Origin: an uncultured Opitutales bacterium
Lineage (GTDB): Bacteria > Verrucomicrobiota > Verrucomicrobiia > Opitutales > Intestinicryptomonadaceae
Length of the DNA: 64,000 nt
Assembly (NCBI GenBank): GCA_900545715.1
Contig: URAJ01000008.1
Location: 4,574-68,573, forward strand
Reading direction: 5' to 3'
Part shown: piece by piece, positions 17,481 to 26,407 of the stretch
How the letters are laid out: each line of letters opens with the position of its first letter
How positions within the stretch are numbered: the stretch's first letter is position 1
The notes under the pieces: model-generated
Databases searched by the model: none
Told to the model about the DNA's origin: nothing
The model's input: only the letters and a program-made list of their open reading frames with translations
Position numbers and translations under genes: made by a program

Positions 17481-20400
17481 CTATTCCTTTACGAGCTCGT
17501 ATGCGAAGATAACCGTTCTTCCCTTTACAGTCGATAGCCTGACCGACGCCGTCTCTGCGGTTCTATCCATTTCGATTTCATCGCCGCGGGTTCCGTCGTT
17601 GTTAAGGGCGTATAGTTTCCAGCCTTCCATCGGGTTTTTGAACTTTACAATGATGTCTGTCTTTTTTGCCAAAAGCGGTGTTGTGCCGTGGTCGCGCAAG
17701 ATTGTCATATCGGTGTCGTCAAAGCGCATATTGGTGTTTTTTATGTCGCTTAGGTGCAATATTAGAATCTTGGAGCTGTCTTTAAGCGGATTATTGTCTA
17801 TGCTTGAAATCAAGGTTGAGCTCCAGCCGCGCGTATTTCTTATTTCGGCAAAGGCGCCTTTGAATGATTTCCCTTTCGGGCCTATAAACGCCTCGCTTTT
17901 GGAAGTGATAAGTTGCCAAGTTTCGTTTTTCTTGTCCAAGACCATTTCCGAAGTGGAGGATTCATACCTTTCATTCTCGACGTCAAGTTTGCCGCCCGTA
18001 AGTTTTGTGAGTTGGGGAAGGTTGGCTTTCGTATCGAGTATTACGGGCTTATCAAACTTATTCTGCTCAATGACTGCCTGTTCGGCCGCGACTGCAAAAG
18101 GTGAATTTTGCGGAACTTTAAACCCTGAGGGCGTTGGATTTATTTCAACCTCGGTTGCGGCGTAAAGGCCTATGCGCTTTAAGAGCGGCGAGTTTGCATT
18201 TTTTTCCGGCTCAGGGCGCGTAAGGTAGTCTTCTGGGAGGAATGACGTTATTGTAATGTCGGAGGGCTTTACGTCTTCCCTGAGATATAATAGCGCCCCT
18301 GCGCGGTCGGAGAATAGCGAAACTATATTTGCATCGAAGTAGCTTATGATAGATGCAGGTTTCGAGAAATCCACTGTAGAGTGCGAATATGCAAAGCGGC
18401 AGAGCATATCCCATTTGTGGAGCGAGCCGTATGCCCCTATGAGGAATGCCCCTTCGGCGCAATGGTCGTTGTTATTTACGTAGTTCCATTCGGTTATCGA
18501 AAAGGGCTTGCCGGCCATTTGGCAGTCGCTTAGGCTTATGCAGCCGCCATATTCCGAAATCGAGCTTGTATTTTTCATTTTTGCGGGCAACGACCAAGGC
18601 TTTTCTATGAATGAGGGGTGCCCGTAGTATCTGTGGGTGTCGATAATGTCGTAATATTTGCGCATTAGGGTCACGCTGTATCCCTCCCAGAAATTCTGGT
18701 CGGTTATCATAGCGCGCACGCCGAGCGAATCTAAGAATGCCTTTTGCTCCTTATAGAAATTCCCGTAAACTTCCGAGAGGAATATTTTGCGCAGGAAGCT
18801 TCTGTCTTTGTCGTTTGCAGTTATTGATTTTGCTTCGAGCCATTTGTTGAAGAGTCTTTCAAAGTGCGGGAACATGGCATTTGAAGAACCGAATATAGTA
18901 TTTTCGTTTACGAGGCTGATTGAGACTATTGCGGGATCGTCCTTCCATGCGAGCCCTGTGTAAGGATTGACGTGGTTTAGCAGATTTTTTGAGAAAGTCT
19001 GCCAATTCTCGACTGCTTTTCTTGAAACGAAGAAAGCCGCTTTGTTTGCCGTCATGGACTTGTCCCAGCCGATATCCTTTTCTACTGCGTCGTCGGCGAG
19101 GACTCTTGAAACGTACAGGTCGGTAGTTATGTATATGCCGCGCTTTTTCATGGCGGCTACGAGATAGTCGAGCCTGTCGAGTTTTTCGGCGTCGAAGCCG
19201 AGCAACCCGGGCGAGGTCTTGTCGATTAAGGGGTTGTCGTAGTGGTGGATTCTCATTATATTGTACCCTGCGGCGGCAAAGGCGTCCGCGAGCTTATCGG
19301 CGTTTTCCTTATCCGGGTAGTTTGCCGAAAAGCATAGGTTGTTGCCGTAGAATCGCACCGGTTTATCAGGGCGGTTTTCAAAATATATTTCCCCTCCGCG
19401 GGCTTTTGCAAATCCGTATTTTCCTGCGGGGGCGTCGAGCAGCCAAGAGAAGTCGAGCGGCGAAGATTTTACGACGCTCCTTGGCGGATCGAACGGGAAG
19501 TATTCCTTGGTTTGGGTTAAGAACTTCCCTTTGATTTTATTTATGGATATGCCAACTGGGCTGGATGTAGCCGCGGCGATTTTAAAGTCTGATTCCGAGT
19601 GGTTTCTTATGGTAATTGACGTTGCGTTTGAAGCTTCCAAGTCAAGCCTCGTGCCGAAGATGTTGTATGTCTTGGCTCCGACTCTCGAAGTCCAGACGAC
19701 ATTCGAGTTGTCAGAACTTTTTAAATCGCGAATGGCTCCCGAATTTTCGGCGGAGATTTTGAGTATTTGCTTTTTGCCATTTGGGAAGGATATTTCGGCT
19801 TCGGCGAATTCTTCGGGCGAGAGTTCGTCTGCGGAGGCGAAGCCGCCCAATATAAAGAGGTATTTGGAGAAATTCTTGCCGGGCAATTTCAGATCCTTTC
19901 CGGGCTCTACGACAAGCCCGTTTCCGGCGGGATTGGAAAAGGCGAATTTCACGCCGCCGAGCTTTAGGGTGCCGCGCGGGAGGTTTGGAATATCGAGGTT
20001 CTTTGCGGGCGCTTTATTCATGTATATTGGCGATCCGTCGGGTTCTTCGAACGATACTTTTATGTTCCAAGTGAGGGTATTGCCTTCTTTGCGGGGCTTA
20101 AATCTGAGGGAATATGTGGTGCCATTAAAAATGCGGTTATCCTGCACGAGCAGGTTTAAATCGCCTTCAAATACGACATTCCCATACGCGCATTCTACTT
20201 CTACTCTTTTTGCGCTGAATACTTTTTGGATTTTTAATGATTCTTCCGGATTTATGGCGATGCTGTCTAATTTAAGTTTGGATTCGCTGATTGGGAAGCT
20301 AAACGCATAGGAAATCTCGTTGTATTTTGCAGTTTCGCTGGGGGTCATAGTTGCGGATAGCCGGCAAGTATTGCGACCGGAGAAAGTAAACTTTTGCGAC

Positions 20401-20663
20401 AATGTGCCAAGGTTGTCCAACCTCGCAAAGAGGTTTGCCTGCAAATCGTAGAATTTTCCCTTCTCGTATTTGGGAAAGCCTTCCATTGGTTTTCCTAAAT
20501 ATTTTAATGAAAGTCCATTCCAGTTTGCATCGTAGTAATTGAAGGAAACGGATCCAGATCCCAGCGCCAGATTGAAGTTACTCACTTCAAAATTTCCGAA
20601 TTGCTGGGCGTTAAGGCATATTGAGCATAGCGCCGTAGCGAGTATTGAGATTATCTTTTTCAT
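17481..20663 (-). CDS. Secreted GH-A clan glycoside hydrolase (GH5-like barrel)
   Basis: Large exported polysaccharidase, 1060 residues, with a signal peptide (1-20). Residues about 25-400 are beta-rich accessory domains. A TIM barrel covers about 405-830, starting FYGNNLCFSANYP and passing GYNIMRIHHYDNP. Two catalytic glutamates fit clan GH-A spacing: Glu587 in SLVNENT (acid/base after beta-4) and Glu725 in FSITEWNYVN (nucleophile after beta-7). The C-terminal ~200 residues are again beta-rich. The precise GH family and substrate are not readable. It starts 3 bp after yraN, probably on the same transcript. Confidence 0.8.
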   Translation of the reverse strand: MKKIISILATALCSICLNAQQFGNFEVSNFNLALGSGSVSFNYYDANWNGLSLKYLGKPMEGFPKYEKGKFYDLQANLFARLDNLGTLSQKFTFSGRNTCRLSATMTPSETAKYNEISYAFSFPISESKLKLDSIAINPEESLKIQKVFSAKRVEVECAYGNVVFEGDLNLLVQDNRIFNGTTYSLRFKPRKEGNTLTWNIKVSFEEPDGSPIYMNKAPAKNLDIPNLPRGTLKLGGVKFAFSNPAGNGLVVEPGKDLKLPGKNFSKYLFILGGFASADELSPEEFAEAEISFPNGKKQILKISAENSGAIRDLKSSDNSNVVWTSRVGAKTYNIFGTRLDLEASNATSITIRNHSESDFKIAAATSSPVGISINKIKGKFLTQTKEYFPFDPPRSVVKSSPLDFSWLLDAPAGKYGFAKARGGEIYFENRPDKPVRFYGNNLCFSANYPDKENADKLADAFAAAGYNIMRIHHYDNPLIDKTSPGLLGFDAEKLDRLDYLVAAMKKRGIYITTDLYVSRVLADDAVEKDIGWDKSMTANKAAFFVSRKAVENWQTFSKNLLNHVNPYTGLAWKDDPAIVSISLVNENTIFGSSNAMFPHFERLFNKWLEAKSITANDKDRSFLRKIFLSEVYGNFYKEQKAFLDSLGVRAMITDQNFWEGYSVTLMRKYYDIIDTHRYYGHPSFIEKPWSLPAKMKNTSSISEYGGCISLSDCQMAGKPFSITEWNYVNNNDHCAEGAFLIGAYGSLHKWDMLCRFAYSHSTVDFSKPASIISYFDANIVSLFSDRAGALLYLREDVKPSDITITSFLPEDYLTRPEPEKNANSPLLKRIGLYAATEVEINPTPSGFKVPQNSPFAVAAEQAVIEQNKFDKPVILDTKANLPQLTKLTGGKLDVENERYESSTSEMVLDKKNETWQLITSKSEAFIGPKGKSFKGAFAEIRNTRGWSSTLISSIDNNPLKDSSKILILHLSDIKNTNMRFDDTDMTILRDHGTTPLLAKKTDIIVKFKNPMEGWKLYALNNDGTRGDEIEMDRTAETASVRLSTVKGRTVIFAYELVKE

Positions 20664-20666
20664 ATT

Positions 20667-21074
20667 TTATATTGGTACGTTTTCAAAATGGCTTATTGTC
20701 TCTTTGCCGGAATTTTCCGAGATTCGCACATCGACTACATCGTATCTCCACGAAGCGGGGCGCGGGCACACAGACGCCAGAAAGCGTTTGGCGCAATGTT
20801 TTACGCCACGCTTTTTAGACTGCGAAAGAGCCGCGTAATAGCCGTCCACCACGGAGTTTTCGGAGCGGGTTTTAACCTCGACGAACACTGCGCAGTCGCC
20901 GTCAAAGGCGATAATGTCAACTTCATGCCGTCCGCATCTGTAATTTCGGGCTGCAATCTTCATTCCGCGTTTTTTTAGAAACCGCGCCGCCGCGCCTTCT
21001 CCCCTGTCGCCTGTGGCTCTCGATGGGTTTTTTTTGCGCGTGAACAGTTTTTTAAAAAAGCGTCCGAACAACAT
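20667..21074 (-). CDS. yraN: YraN/UPF0102 family endonuclease-fold protein
   Basis: Small restriction-endonuclease-fold protein of 135 residues, function poorly known. Family landmarks are present: RATGDRGEGAAARFLKKRG, NYRCGRHEVDIIAFDGD and FVEVKTR, the last two giving the D-ExK nuclease-type metal site. The N-terminal ~20 residues are basic. Translation starts from an ATG at 21074; upstream is the divergent alr gene. It is 3 bp from the next gene. Confidence 0.93.
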   Translation of the reverse strand: MLFGRFFKKLFTRKKNPSRATGDRGEGAAARFLKKRGMKIAARNYRCGRHEVDIIAFDGDCAVFVEVKTRSENSVVDGYYAALSQSKKRGVKHCAKRFLASVCPRPASWRYDVVDVRISENSGKETISHFENVPI

Positions 21075-21191
21075 TTATTTAAGATAATATACGAATAAAA
21101 ACTGGGTCAAGGCTTAAAAAAATCTATGGGGCAAAGATGAGGATTTTAATTTTGACTTTTTTTTTATACGGTTTGAGAAAGTTAAAAAACA

Positions 21192-22265
21192 GTGAATAGC
21201 CGCTTGCCATTGAGATCTTGGATAGAAATCGACTTCCAACGTTTGGAGTCCAATGTCCGCAGTATAAAATCGACGCTGCCCGCCGGAGTGAAATACGTTT
21301 GCGTTGTGAAGGCCGACGCCTACGGGCACTGCATGCCGCATGCGCTTGTGCGATTTGCAAGGGGAGGCGCGGACATATTTGCAGTGGCAAACCTCTACGA
21401 GGCTTCAAGAGTCCGCGAAATTATACCCGACAAGCCCGTGTTGGTCCTTAGTCCGGTGCTCGCCCAAGAGAGGCCGCTTGTTTTCGACTACGGGGCGACA
21501 CCTGCGGTTTCGTCTTATTCGGAGGCGTCGGCATTTGCGGAATTGGCACGCTCGCGCGCAAAGACGCTCGGGGTGCACATAAAGCTCGATACGGGAATGG
21601 GGCGCGCAGGCATTTGGCATGAGCGCGCCGTCGGGGAGATAAAAAAAATTCTCGGGCTAAAAGGCATAAAGGTGACGGGCATATTTTCGCACCTGTCAAG
21701 CGCCGACGACGATGCCGAATACACGAAAAGGCAGTTTGGAATTTTCCGCGAAGTGGTGTCGCATTTCGATTTGAGCGGCATGCTCGTGCATTTGCACAAC
21801 AGTGCGGCGCTTCGGTATATGAAAGTCGAGCCGCCTTTCAACGCCGTCAGAATGGGGCTGTTGCAGTACGGGATAAATCCGTTTGCGGAGGGCGAATACG
21901 AGGGAGTTCAACTCCAATCGGTGCTTTCGTTTAGGTCGAGGATACTTGCGGTGTCTTCGCGCGCGGGAAAAAGGATTGCCACTGTCGCCGCAGGATACGC
22001 CGACGGAGTGCCGTCGGGCTTTACAGACAAGGCGAGAGTTATTGCGGGCGGGGCGAAATGCCCGATACTCGGCAACGTTGGGCTCGACGAAACCGTCATT
22101 TGCGTCGATTCCGCAAAAGATGTCAAAGTGGGCGATACTGTCACATTCATAGGCGAGCAGGACGGCCTTGAGATTTCCCTCGTAGATTACAGCCGATGGC
22201 CCCGCCGCATTCCGTGGGAGACGATGGTCGCGATTCCGCGCAGGGTCGGCAGGGTGTTTAAGTGA
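21192..22265 (+). CDS. alr: Alanine racemase
   Basis: PLP enzyme interconverting L- and D-alanine for peptidoglycan, 357 residues from a GTG start. The PLP lysine is Lys40 in VVKADAYGH. KLDTGMGRAG (131-140) holds the conserved Lys and Arg, NAVRMGLLQYG the PLP-pyridine arginine (Arg220), and AAGYADG the catalytic tyrosine (Tyr269). In the C-terminal beta domain the usual GRxCMDQ motif reads GNVGLDETVI, so the substrate-contacting methionine is replaced by leucine. The GTG start was taken because RSWIEIDF, the normal family beginning, follows within eight residues. It diverges from yraN. Confidence 0.95.
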   Translation: MNSRLPLRSWIEIDFQRLESNVRSIKSTLPAGVKYVCVVKADAYGHCMPHALVRFARGGADIFAVANLYEASRVREIIPDKPVLVLSPVLAQERPLVFDYGATPAVSSYSEASAFAELARSRAKTLGVHIKLDTGMGRAGIWHERAVGEIKKILGLKGIKVTGIFSHLSSADDDAEYTKRQFGIFREVVSHFDLSGMLVHLHNSAALRYMKVEPPFNAVRMGLLQYGINPFAEGEYEGVQLQSVLSFRSRILAVSSRAGKRIATVAAGYADGVPSGFTDKARVIAGGAKCPILGNVGLDETVICVDSAKDVKVGDTVTFIGEQDGLEISLVDYSRWPRRIPWETMVAIPRRVGRVFK

Positions 22266-22445
22266 TTTTTACGCGCCCATAGCCCGTAAAGATTTTGGGT
22301 TAAGTGCGTTTTGTGTGGGTGGAGCTCGGCGCAGTCCGCGCCTTGGGCGCTGAATTTCTAAAAGTTTTACGCGCGCTTTGCAAATACGGGAATATGGTTG
22401 CGTCTTTGTGTTGACGTCCGCAGATTTTATTGGATTATCTTTTTA

Positions 22446-23336
22446 ATGCAAAAGACAGCTAAAAGTATAGTTGAAAAATTTTCGGGCAGCGGCACGATAT
22501 TTTCAGTCGAATTTTTCCCTCCCAAGACAGAGGAGGGCGCGAGGCAAATATTGCGCACGGCTAATAAGTTGAAGGAGTTGAGGCCCGACTTTGTCTCGAT
22601 AACATACGGGGCCGGCGGATCGAGCCGCGAGAGGACGCTTGAATACGGGGAGTTGCTAAAAGACATTTTCGGGTTTGAGGTTATGCCGCATTTGGCGTGT
22701 TTTGGGCACTCGAAGGCGGAGATATCGGCGATACTCGACAGGTTCAATGCCTACGGATTTAGAAATGTAATGGCCTTGCGCGGCGACATGCCGAAGGACG
22801 GCTCCGTATCGTTCAACCCCGATGGATATGCGCACGCGAACGAGCTCGTCGCCTACATACGCTCAAAATTCCCGCATTTTTGCATAGGGTGCGCTGGCTA
22901 TCCCGAAAAGCACCCCGAGGCTCCGACTCTTGAAAAAGATATAGAGAACTTGAAGCGTAAGGTTGACGCGGGCGCAGATTTTGTGACTACACAGCTGTTT
23001 TTTGACAATTCCCACTATTTTAGGTTTGTGGAAAAATGCGGCAAAATGGGGATAGACAAGCCGATAATCGCGGGGCTGTTGCCGGCGCTTTCAATGAAGC
23101 AGCTGATGAATTTTAAAAATATGTGCTCTACCGACATTCCGCAGGCTCTAATAGACTCAATAGCGTCTGCCGGCGACGATGTTGCGGCGCAATCAGCCGC
23201 AGGGCTTGAGTGGGCGCAGAGGCAGATAGACGAACTGCTTTCGGCAAAGGTGCCAGGCATACATTTGTATATATTAAACCGCGCGGAATCGGCGTTGAAG
23301 CTGTCAGAAAAATTCGGGCGCAAGTCCGCCAATTAA
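22446..23336 (+). CDS. metF: 5,10-methylenetetrahydrofolate reductase
   Basis: FAD enzyme reducing methylene-THF to methyl-THF for methionine synthesis. From the ATG at 22446 it has 296 residues, the E. coli length. Conserved segments are FSVEFFPPKTEEG, VSITYGAGGSSR (catalytic and folate region), ALRGDMPKDG, CAGYPEKHPEA and DFVTTQLFFDN. The frame stays open upstream, but the added 16 residues do not fit the family. The 180 bp before it show no SAM riboswitch core. It follows alr in the same direction. Confidence 0.96.
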   Translation: MQKTAKSIVEKFSGSGTIFSVEFFPPKTEEGARQILRTANKLKELRPDFVSITYGAGGSSRERTLEYGELLKDIFGFEVMPHLACFGHSKAEISAILDRFNAYGFRNVMALRGDMPKDGSVSFNPDGYAHANELVAYIRSKFPHFCIGCAGYPEKHPEAPTLEKDIENLKRKVDAGADFVTTQLFFDNSHYFRFVEKCGKMGIDKPIIAGLLPALSMKQLMNFKNMCSTDIPQALIDSIASAGDDVAAQSAAGLEWAQRQIDELLSAKVPGIHLYILNRAESALKLSEKFGRKSAN

Positions 23337-23524
23337 AAAAAGGGAAACCGACTTGCAGCTCCCCTATTTTTTAAGGCGGGCAAATTACTTGCAGCCTTCA
23401 TAATTTTTAAGGAGGACAAGCAACTTGCAACTTCCCTTTTTTTAACAGATTGCAAGCGACTTGCAGCTCCGCATTTATCGGCCGCGAACATTGCGCCGGG
23501 CGCAAACCGCGGCTTTTTATGCAA
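23333..23524 (-). CDS. Possible small protein built from a 12-residue repeat
   Basis: A 63-codon reading frame beginning 6 bp after the lutC stop and ending over the metF stop codon. Its C-terminal two thirds consist of three and a half 12-residue repeats: AASRLQSVKKRE, VASCLSSLKIMK, AASNLPALKNRG, then AASR. These are the translation of the 36-bp tandem repeat in this interval. Units have diverged strongly at the DNA level yet contain no stop or frame change on this strand. That could mean coding or could be chance in a short array. No family recognised. Confidence 0.3.
   Translation of the reverse strand: MHKKPRFAPGAMFAADKCGAASRLQSVKKREVASCLSSLKIMKAASNLPALKNRGAASRFPFF
23351..23486. repeat. 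Four-copy 36-bp degenerate tandem repeat
   Basis: ACTTGCARCY starts at 23351, 23387, 23423 and 23459, exactly 36 bp apart each time. The rest of each unit is degenerate (pyrimidine-rich stretch, TTTTTAA, then a purine-rich end), and the last unit is partial. There are no unique spacers, so it is not a CRISPR array. Confidence 0.85.
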
Positions 23525-23529
23525 AGCTC

Positions 23530-24132
23530 CTATTTATCCAATACGAGGCACGCCTGCACGCCCGGGCCGTGGACGCCCTCCACGAGAACTCCCTCGACGT
23601 CCGTGGTTTTTGAAGGGCCCGAGATTGCAATCGCGTAAGGGCAGTCAACCATTTTTGAAAAGCCTTCCGGGAGCGTCATTACGATGTCCGAGGCGTTTAG
23701 GACGGCGACATGCACCCATGGGGCTATGCTCGCAAGCCTGTCTGAGGTGGTGGAGTCCTTCAAGACTATCATGCCGCTTTCGGCTATGGCAAAATCCGCC
23801 GGCGTTATGCCGAAATCGTACGAATCGGCAGAGTCCCTGTCAAATTCGAAAGAAATGTCAAATTCTCCGCCGAGCCCGAAGTCGGTTCCCAATTTTGGGT
23901 CGATAACCCCCTTCTTGCAGCCTTTGGATTTCAAAAAGCCGGCTATGTCTTTGGGGGAGGTTATTATATCGGCGCGGTTTTTTACAAAATTCCTCTCAAA
24001 TACGGTTCGGGCGCCGCCTTCGCCTATCGCGGCGTACGATACGGTTTCCGAGTCGTCAAAATCCGGGAGTTTGTTGTTCAAACGCGATTTTTCAGCGTTT
24101 TTTATCCTGTCTAAAAAAGCCCGCTTATCCAT
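23530..24132 (-). CDS. lutC: Lactate utilization protein LutC (LUD domain)
   Basis: Component of the LutABC L-lactate oxidation complex that feeds pyruvate and electrons to respiration. It has 200 residues with the LUD fold. The landmarks are FGITPADFAIAESGMIVL, then HVAVLNASDIVMTLPE and IAISGPSKTTDVEG with the terminal GVHGPG. Its start overlaps the lutB stop by 8 bp (ATGGATAA), so translation is coupled. No LutR-type regulator is adjacent. Confidence 0.95.
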   Translation of the reverse strand: MDKRAFLDRIKNAEKSRLNNKLPDFDDSETVSYAAIGEGGARTVFERNFVKNRADIITSPKDIAGFLKSKGCKKGVIDPKLGTDFGLGGEFDISFEFDRDSADSYDFGITPADFAIAESGMIVLKDSTTSDRLASIAPWVHVAVLNASDIVMTLPEGFSKMVDCPYAIAISGPSKTTDVEGVLVEGVHGPGVQACLVLDK

Positions 24133-25501
24133 TTTTCTTAAACCATTTTCTAAATTCTCCGCCCCTAAATTTTGGGAGCGTTCGCGTTTTCAGCCACCTG
24201 CCGAGCGGCCCGACCTTCACAAGCCCCAGCGGAAGCAGATTAGCAAGCTTGTTTAGCGGCATTGCAAACCTCCAAATTTTTGGGGAAGTAGCGACGACTT
24301 TCCAAGGCTTAAAGTTGATGTCGTTAGCGACCTTGAACGATTTCTTTTTCATGAGGTCGCGCATTTTTAGAATGAGGTCGGGCAGGGGGATTTTAGATGG
24401 GCACTCCTCGGCGCATCCCCCGCACAGCGAGCATGCTTTGGGGAGGTCGGCGTACTCTCCGATTTTGTCTCCCGCAAGCAGCGGCGAAAGCACTATCCCA
24501 AGCGGCCCCGGATAGACTGCGCGGTATCCGTGCCCGCCGACTATCCTGAAAACGGGGCAGCGGTTCATGCACGCGCCGCACCTTATGCACTTTAATATGT
24601 CGGAAAATTCGCTTCCGAGAATTTTACTTCTGCCGTTGTCGAGAAATATTACGTACATTTCCTCTGGGCTGTTCTTAGCCTTGCCGGGCCCTGCGACAAA
24701 ATCGGTGTAAACCGTGCTGTTTTGGGCGGTTGCGCTGCGCCCGAGAAGGTTCAAAAACACCGACAATTCCCGCGCCGACGGAATCACCTTTTCAAAGCCC
24801 GCTATTGCAATGTGCGTCTTTGCCCCCGCCATGGAAAAGCGGGCGTTGCCCTCATTTGTGGCGAGAACTATCGCGCCTTCTTTCGCGAGGACGTAGTTTG
24901 CGCCGGAAACGACGGCGTCGGCCGAAAAATATTTTTTTCGCAGGTATTTTCTGGCGGCGAGCGTTATATGCTGCGGATTGTCATCGTAGGGCGCGATTCC
25001 GTGCGTCTGGAAGGAGCGCGCAATATCCTCACGCGTGCGGTGTATTGCCGGCTTTACTATATGCGAGGGCTTTTCGTGCTCGAGCTGTATTATGAGTTCC
25101 CCCAAGTCGGTCTCGACGGCGTCTATGCCGTTTTTTGCGAGGAAGTCGTTAAGCTCGATTTCCTCGCTCGTCATGCTTTTTACTTTGAGGATATTTTTTG
25201 CGTTTTTAGAGCGGAGTATGGAGAGTATCATTTTTCTCGCTTCGTCCGCGTCGCTTGCGAAAAACACTTTTATCCCGCGTCTTTCAAGCGAGTCCGCCGC
25301 CTGCTCGACGAGCTTTGACGGCGGCAGCGACTTTATCGCGTTTGCGAGTTCCCTAAGCCGCGTGACGCGCCCCTCCTCGGGGTACGCCGCCGCCAGGCAC
25401 TTTTTGCGCCCGAGCGTGCTTCCGACGCTCGCGTCGTTGAGCGCCTTTTTTACCGACGGCGATAGGTGTTTTGCAAATTCGTCTATAGTTTGAATGGCCA
25501 T
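24125..25501 (-). CDS. lutB: Lactate utilization iron-sulfur protein LutB
   Basis: Iron-sulfur and LUD subunit of L-lactate oxidation, 458 residues from MAIQTIDEF. It has an N-terminal LUD domain (about 60-300; VSGANYVLAKEGAIVLATNEG) and then two [4Fe-4S] motifs, CIRCGACMNRCPV and CSLCGGCAEECPSKIP. The C-terminal ~75 residues are a LutB tail. The start is fixed by a TAATG junction with the lutA stop; an upstream in-frame extension lies inside lutA and was discarded. Confidence 0.96.
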   Translation of the reverse strand: MAIQTIDEFAKHLSPSVKKALNDASVGSTLGRKKCLAAAYPEEGRVTRLRELANAIKSLPPSKLVEQAADSLERRGIKVFFASDADEARKMILSILRSKNAKNILKVKSMTSEEIELNDFLAKNGIDAVETDLGELIIQLEHEKPSHIVKPAIHRTREDIARSFQTHGIAPYDDNPQHITLAARKYLRKKYFSADAVVSGANYVLAKEGAIVLATNEGNARFSMAGAKTHIAIAGFEKVIPSARELSVFLNLLGRSATAQNSTVYTDFVAGPGKAKNSPEEMYVIFLDNGRSKILGSEFSDILKCIRCGACMNRCPVFRIVGGHGYRAVYPGPLGIVLSPLLAGDKIGEYADLPKACSLCGGCAEECPSKIPLPDLILKMRDLMKKKSFKVANDINFKPWKVVATSPKIWRFAMPLNKLANLLPLGLVKVGPLGRWLKTRTLPKFRGGEFRKWFKKNG

Positions 25502-26277
25502 TAGAAAATTCCTCCGTTTTTCATGGCGGCGTAAAATAGTTCCGCTGCGTGCATCGGGCGGTATTTTACGCCGAGCTTGTCGGCTATTCCCTTTTGGTGC
25601 ATTAGGCACGAAGTATCCGCAGCGCACACGATGTCGGGGTCTGCCGCCGCAATCGAGCGCACTTTTTTCTCGCCCATTTCAGATGAGAGCTGGGGAAATA
25701 CGACAGAGAAAGTGCCGCCAAACCCGCAACAGTTTTCCGAACCGTCAAAATCCAGCGTCTTCAAGCCGTCTATGGATTCCGCGAGCTTTTTTAGTGCGGC
25801 GGGAGTGCCGCTGCCCTTGCCGTGGCAGGAGTTGTGCAGGGCGACTTTCGCCTCGTACTTTCCCGGAATTTTTTCAACTCCCAAAACATTTACGAGAAAG
25901 TCGCAAAATTCCCAAACCCTGCGCGCGAATGCATCGACTTCTTTGCGCACGTCGGGAGTGGATTCGCGGAAGGCTATTTTTGAGGAGTGGTAGAGCATGG
26001 CGGCGCACGAAGCGCTTGGAACAACTATCGGGTCGCTGTTCCCGCCGAAGGCGCGCATTGTGCTGAGCAGAACTTTTCTCGCCGACGCAAAATCGCCGCT
26101 GTTGAAGGCGGGTTGCCCGCAGCAGGTTTGGTCGTGCGGCAGCGACACTTCCGCGCCGAAGTGTTTTAGAATTTGCACCGCATTTTTTGCGGCGTCGGAG
26201 AATATCGAATCGCACAGGCAGGTTGCCATGAAATTCACTTTCCTACCTGCGATTCTGTCGTTTGGAGGGTTGAACAT
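25501..26277 (-). CDS. lutA: Lactate utilization protein LutA (CCG domain)
   Basis: Cysteine-rich electron-transfer subunit of the Lut complex, 258 residues. It carries two CCG motifs, DQTCCGQPAFN and ENCCGFGGTFS, each with an upstream cysteine partner (VNFMATCLCDS and ALHNSCHG). It is the first gene of lutABC, transcribed leftward. The first ~12 residues (MFNPPNDRIAGR) extend slightly beyond the usual start and could be trimmed. No promoter was pinned down in 26278-26407. Confidence 0.94.
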   Translation of the reverse strand: MFNPPNDRIAGRKVNFMATCLCDSIFSDAAKNAVQILKHFGAEVSLPHDQTCCGQPAFNSGDFASARKVLLSTMRAFGGNSDPIVVPSASCAAMLYHSSKIAFRESTPDVRKEVDAFARRVWEFCDFLVNVLGVEKIPGKYEAKVALHNSCHGKGSGTPAALKKLAESIDGLKTLDFDGSENCCGFGGTFSVVFPQLSSEMGEKKVRSIAAADPDIVCAADTSCLMHQKGIADKLGVKYRPMHAAELFYAAMKNGGIF

Positions 26278-26407
26278 TGTGTGATACTTTTTTCCTTAAT
26301 GAAATATATTGTGAAAATTTTAAACACCGGCGGCTGAATCTGTAAAGCAATACTTTTATCAAAATGCTTGCAACTCGGCGGGAGCGGGGCAAGATTTTCC
26401 GGAATTT

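Noticed and set aside
22266..22445. Possible SAM riboswitch before metF
   Set aside because: None of the conserved SAM-riboswitch core elements or a following terminator is visible.
23351..23486. Regularly spaced repeats that might look like a small CRISPR array
   Set aside because: The 36-bp period is the whole unit; there are no unique spacers between conserved repeats, and no cas genes nearby.
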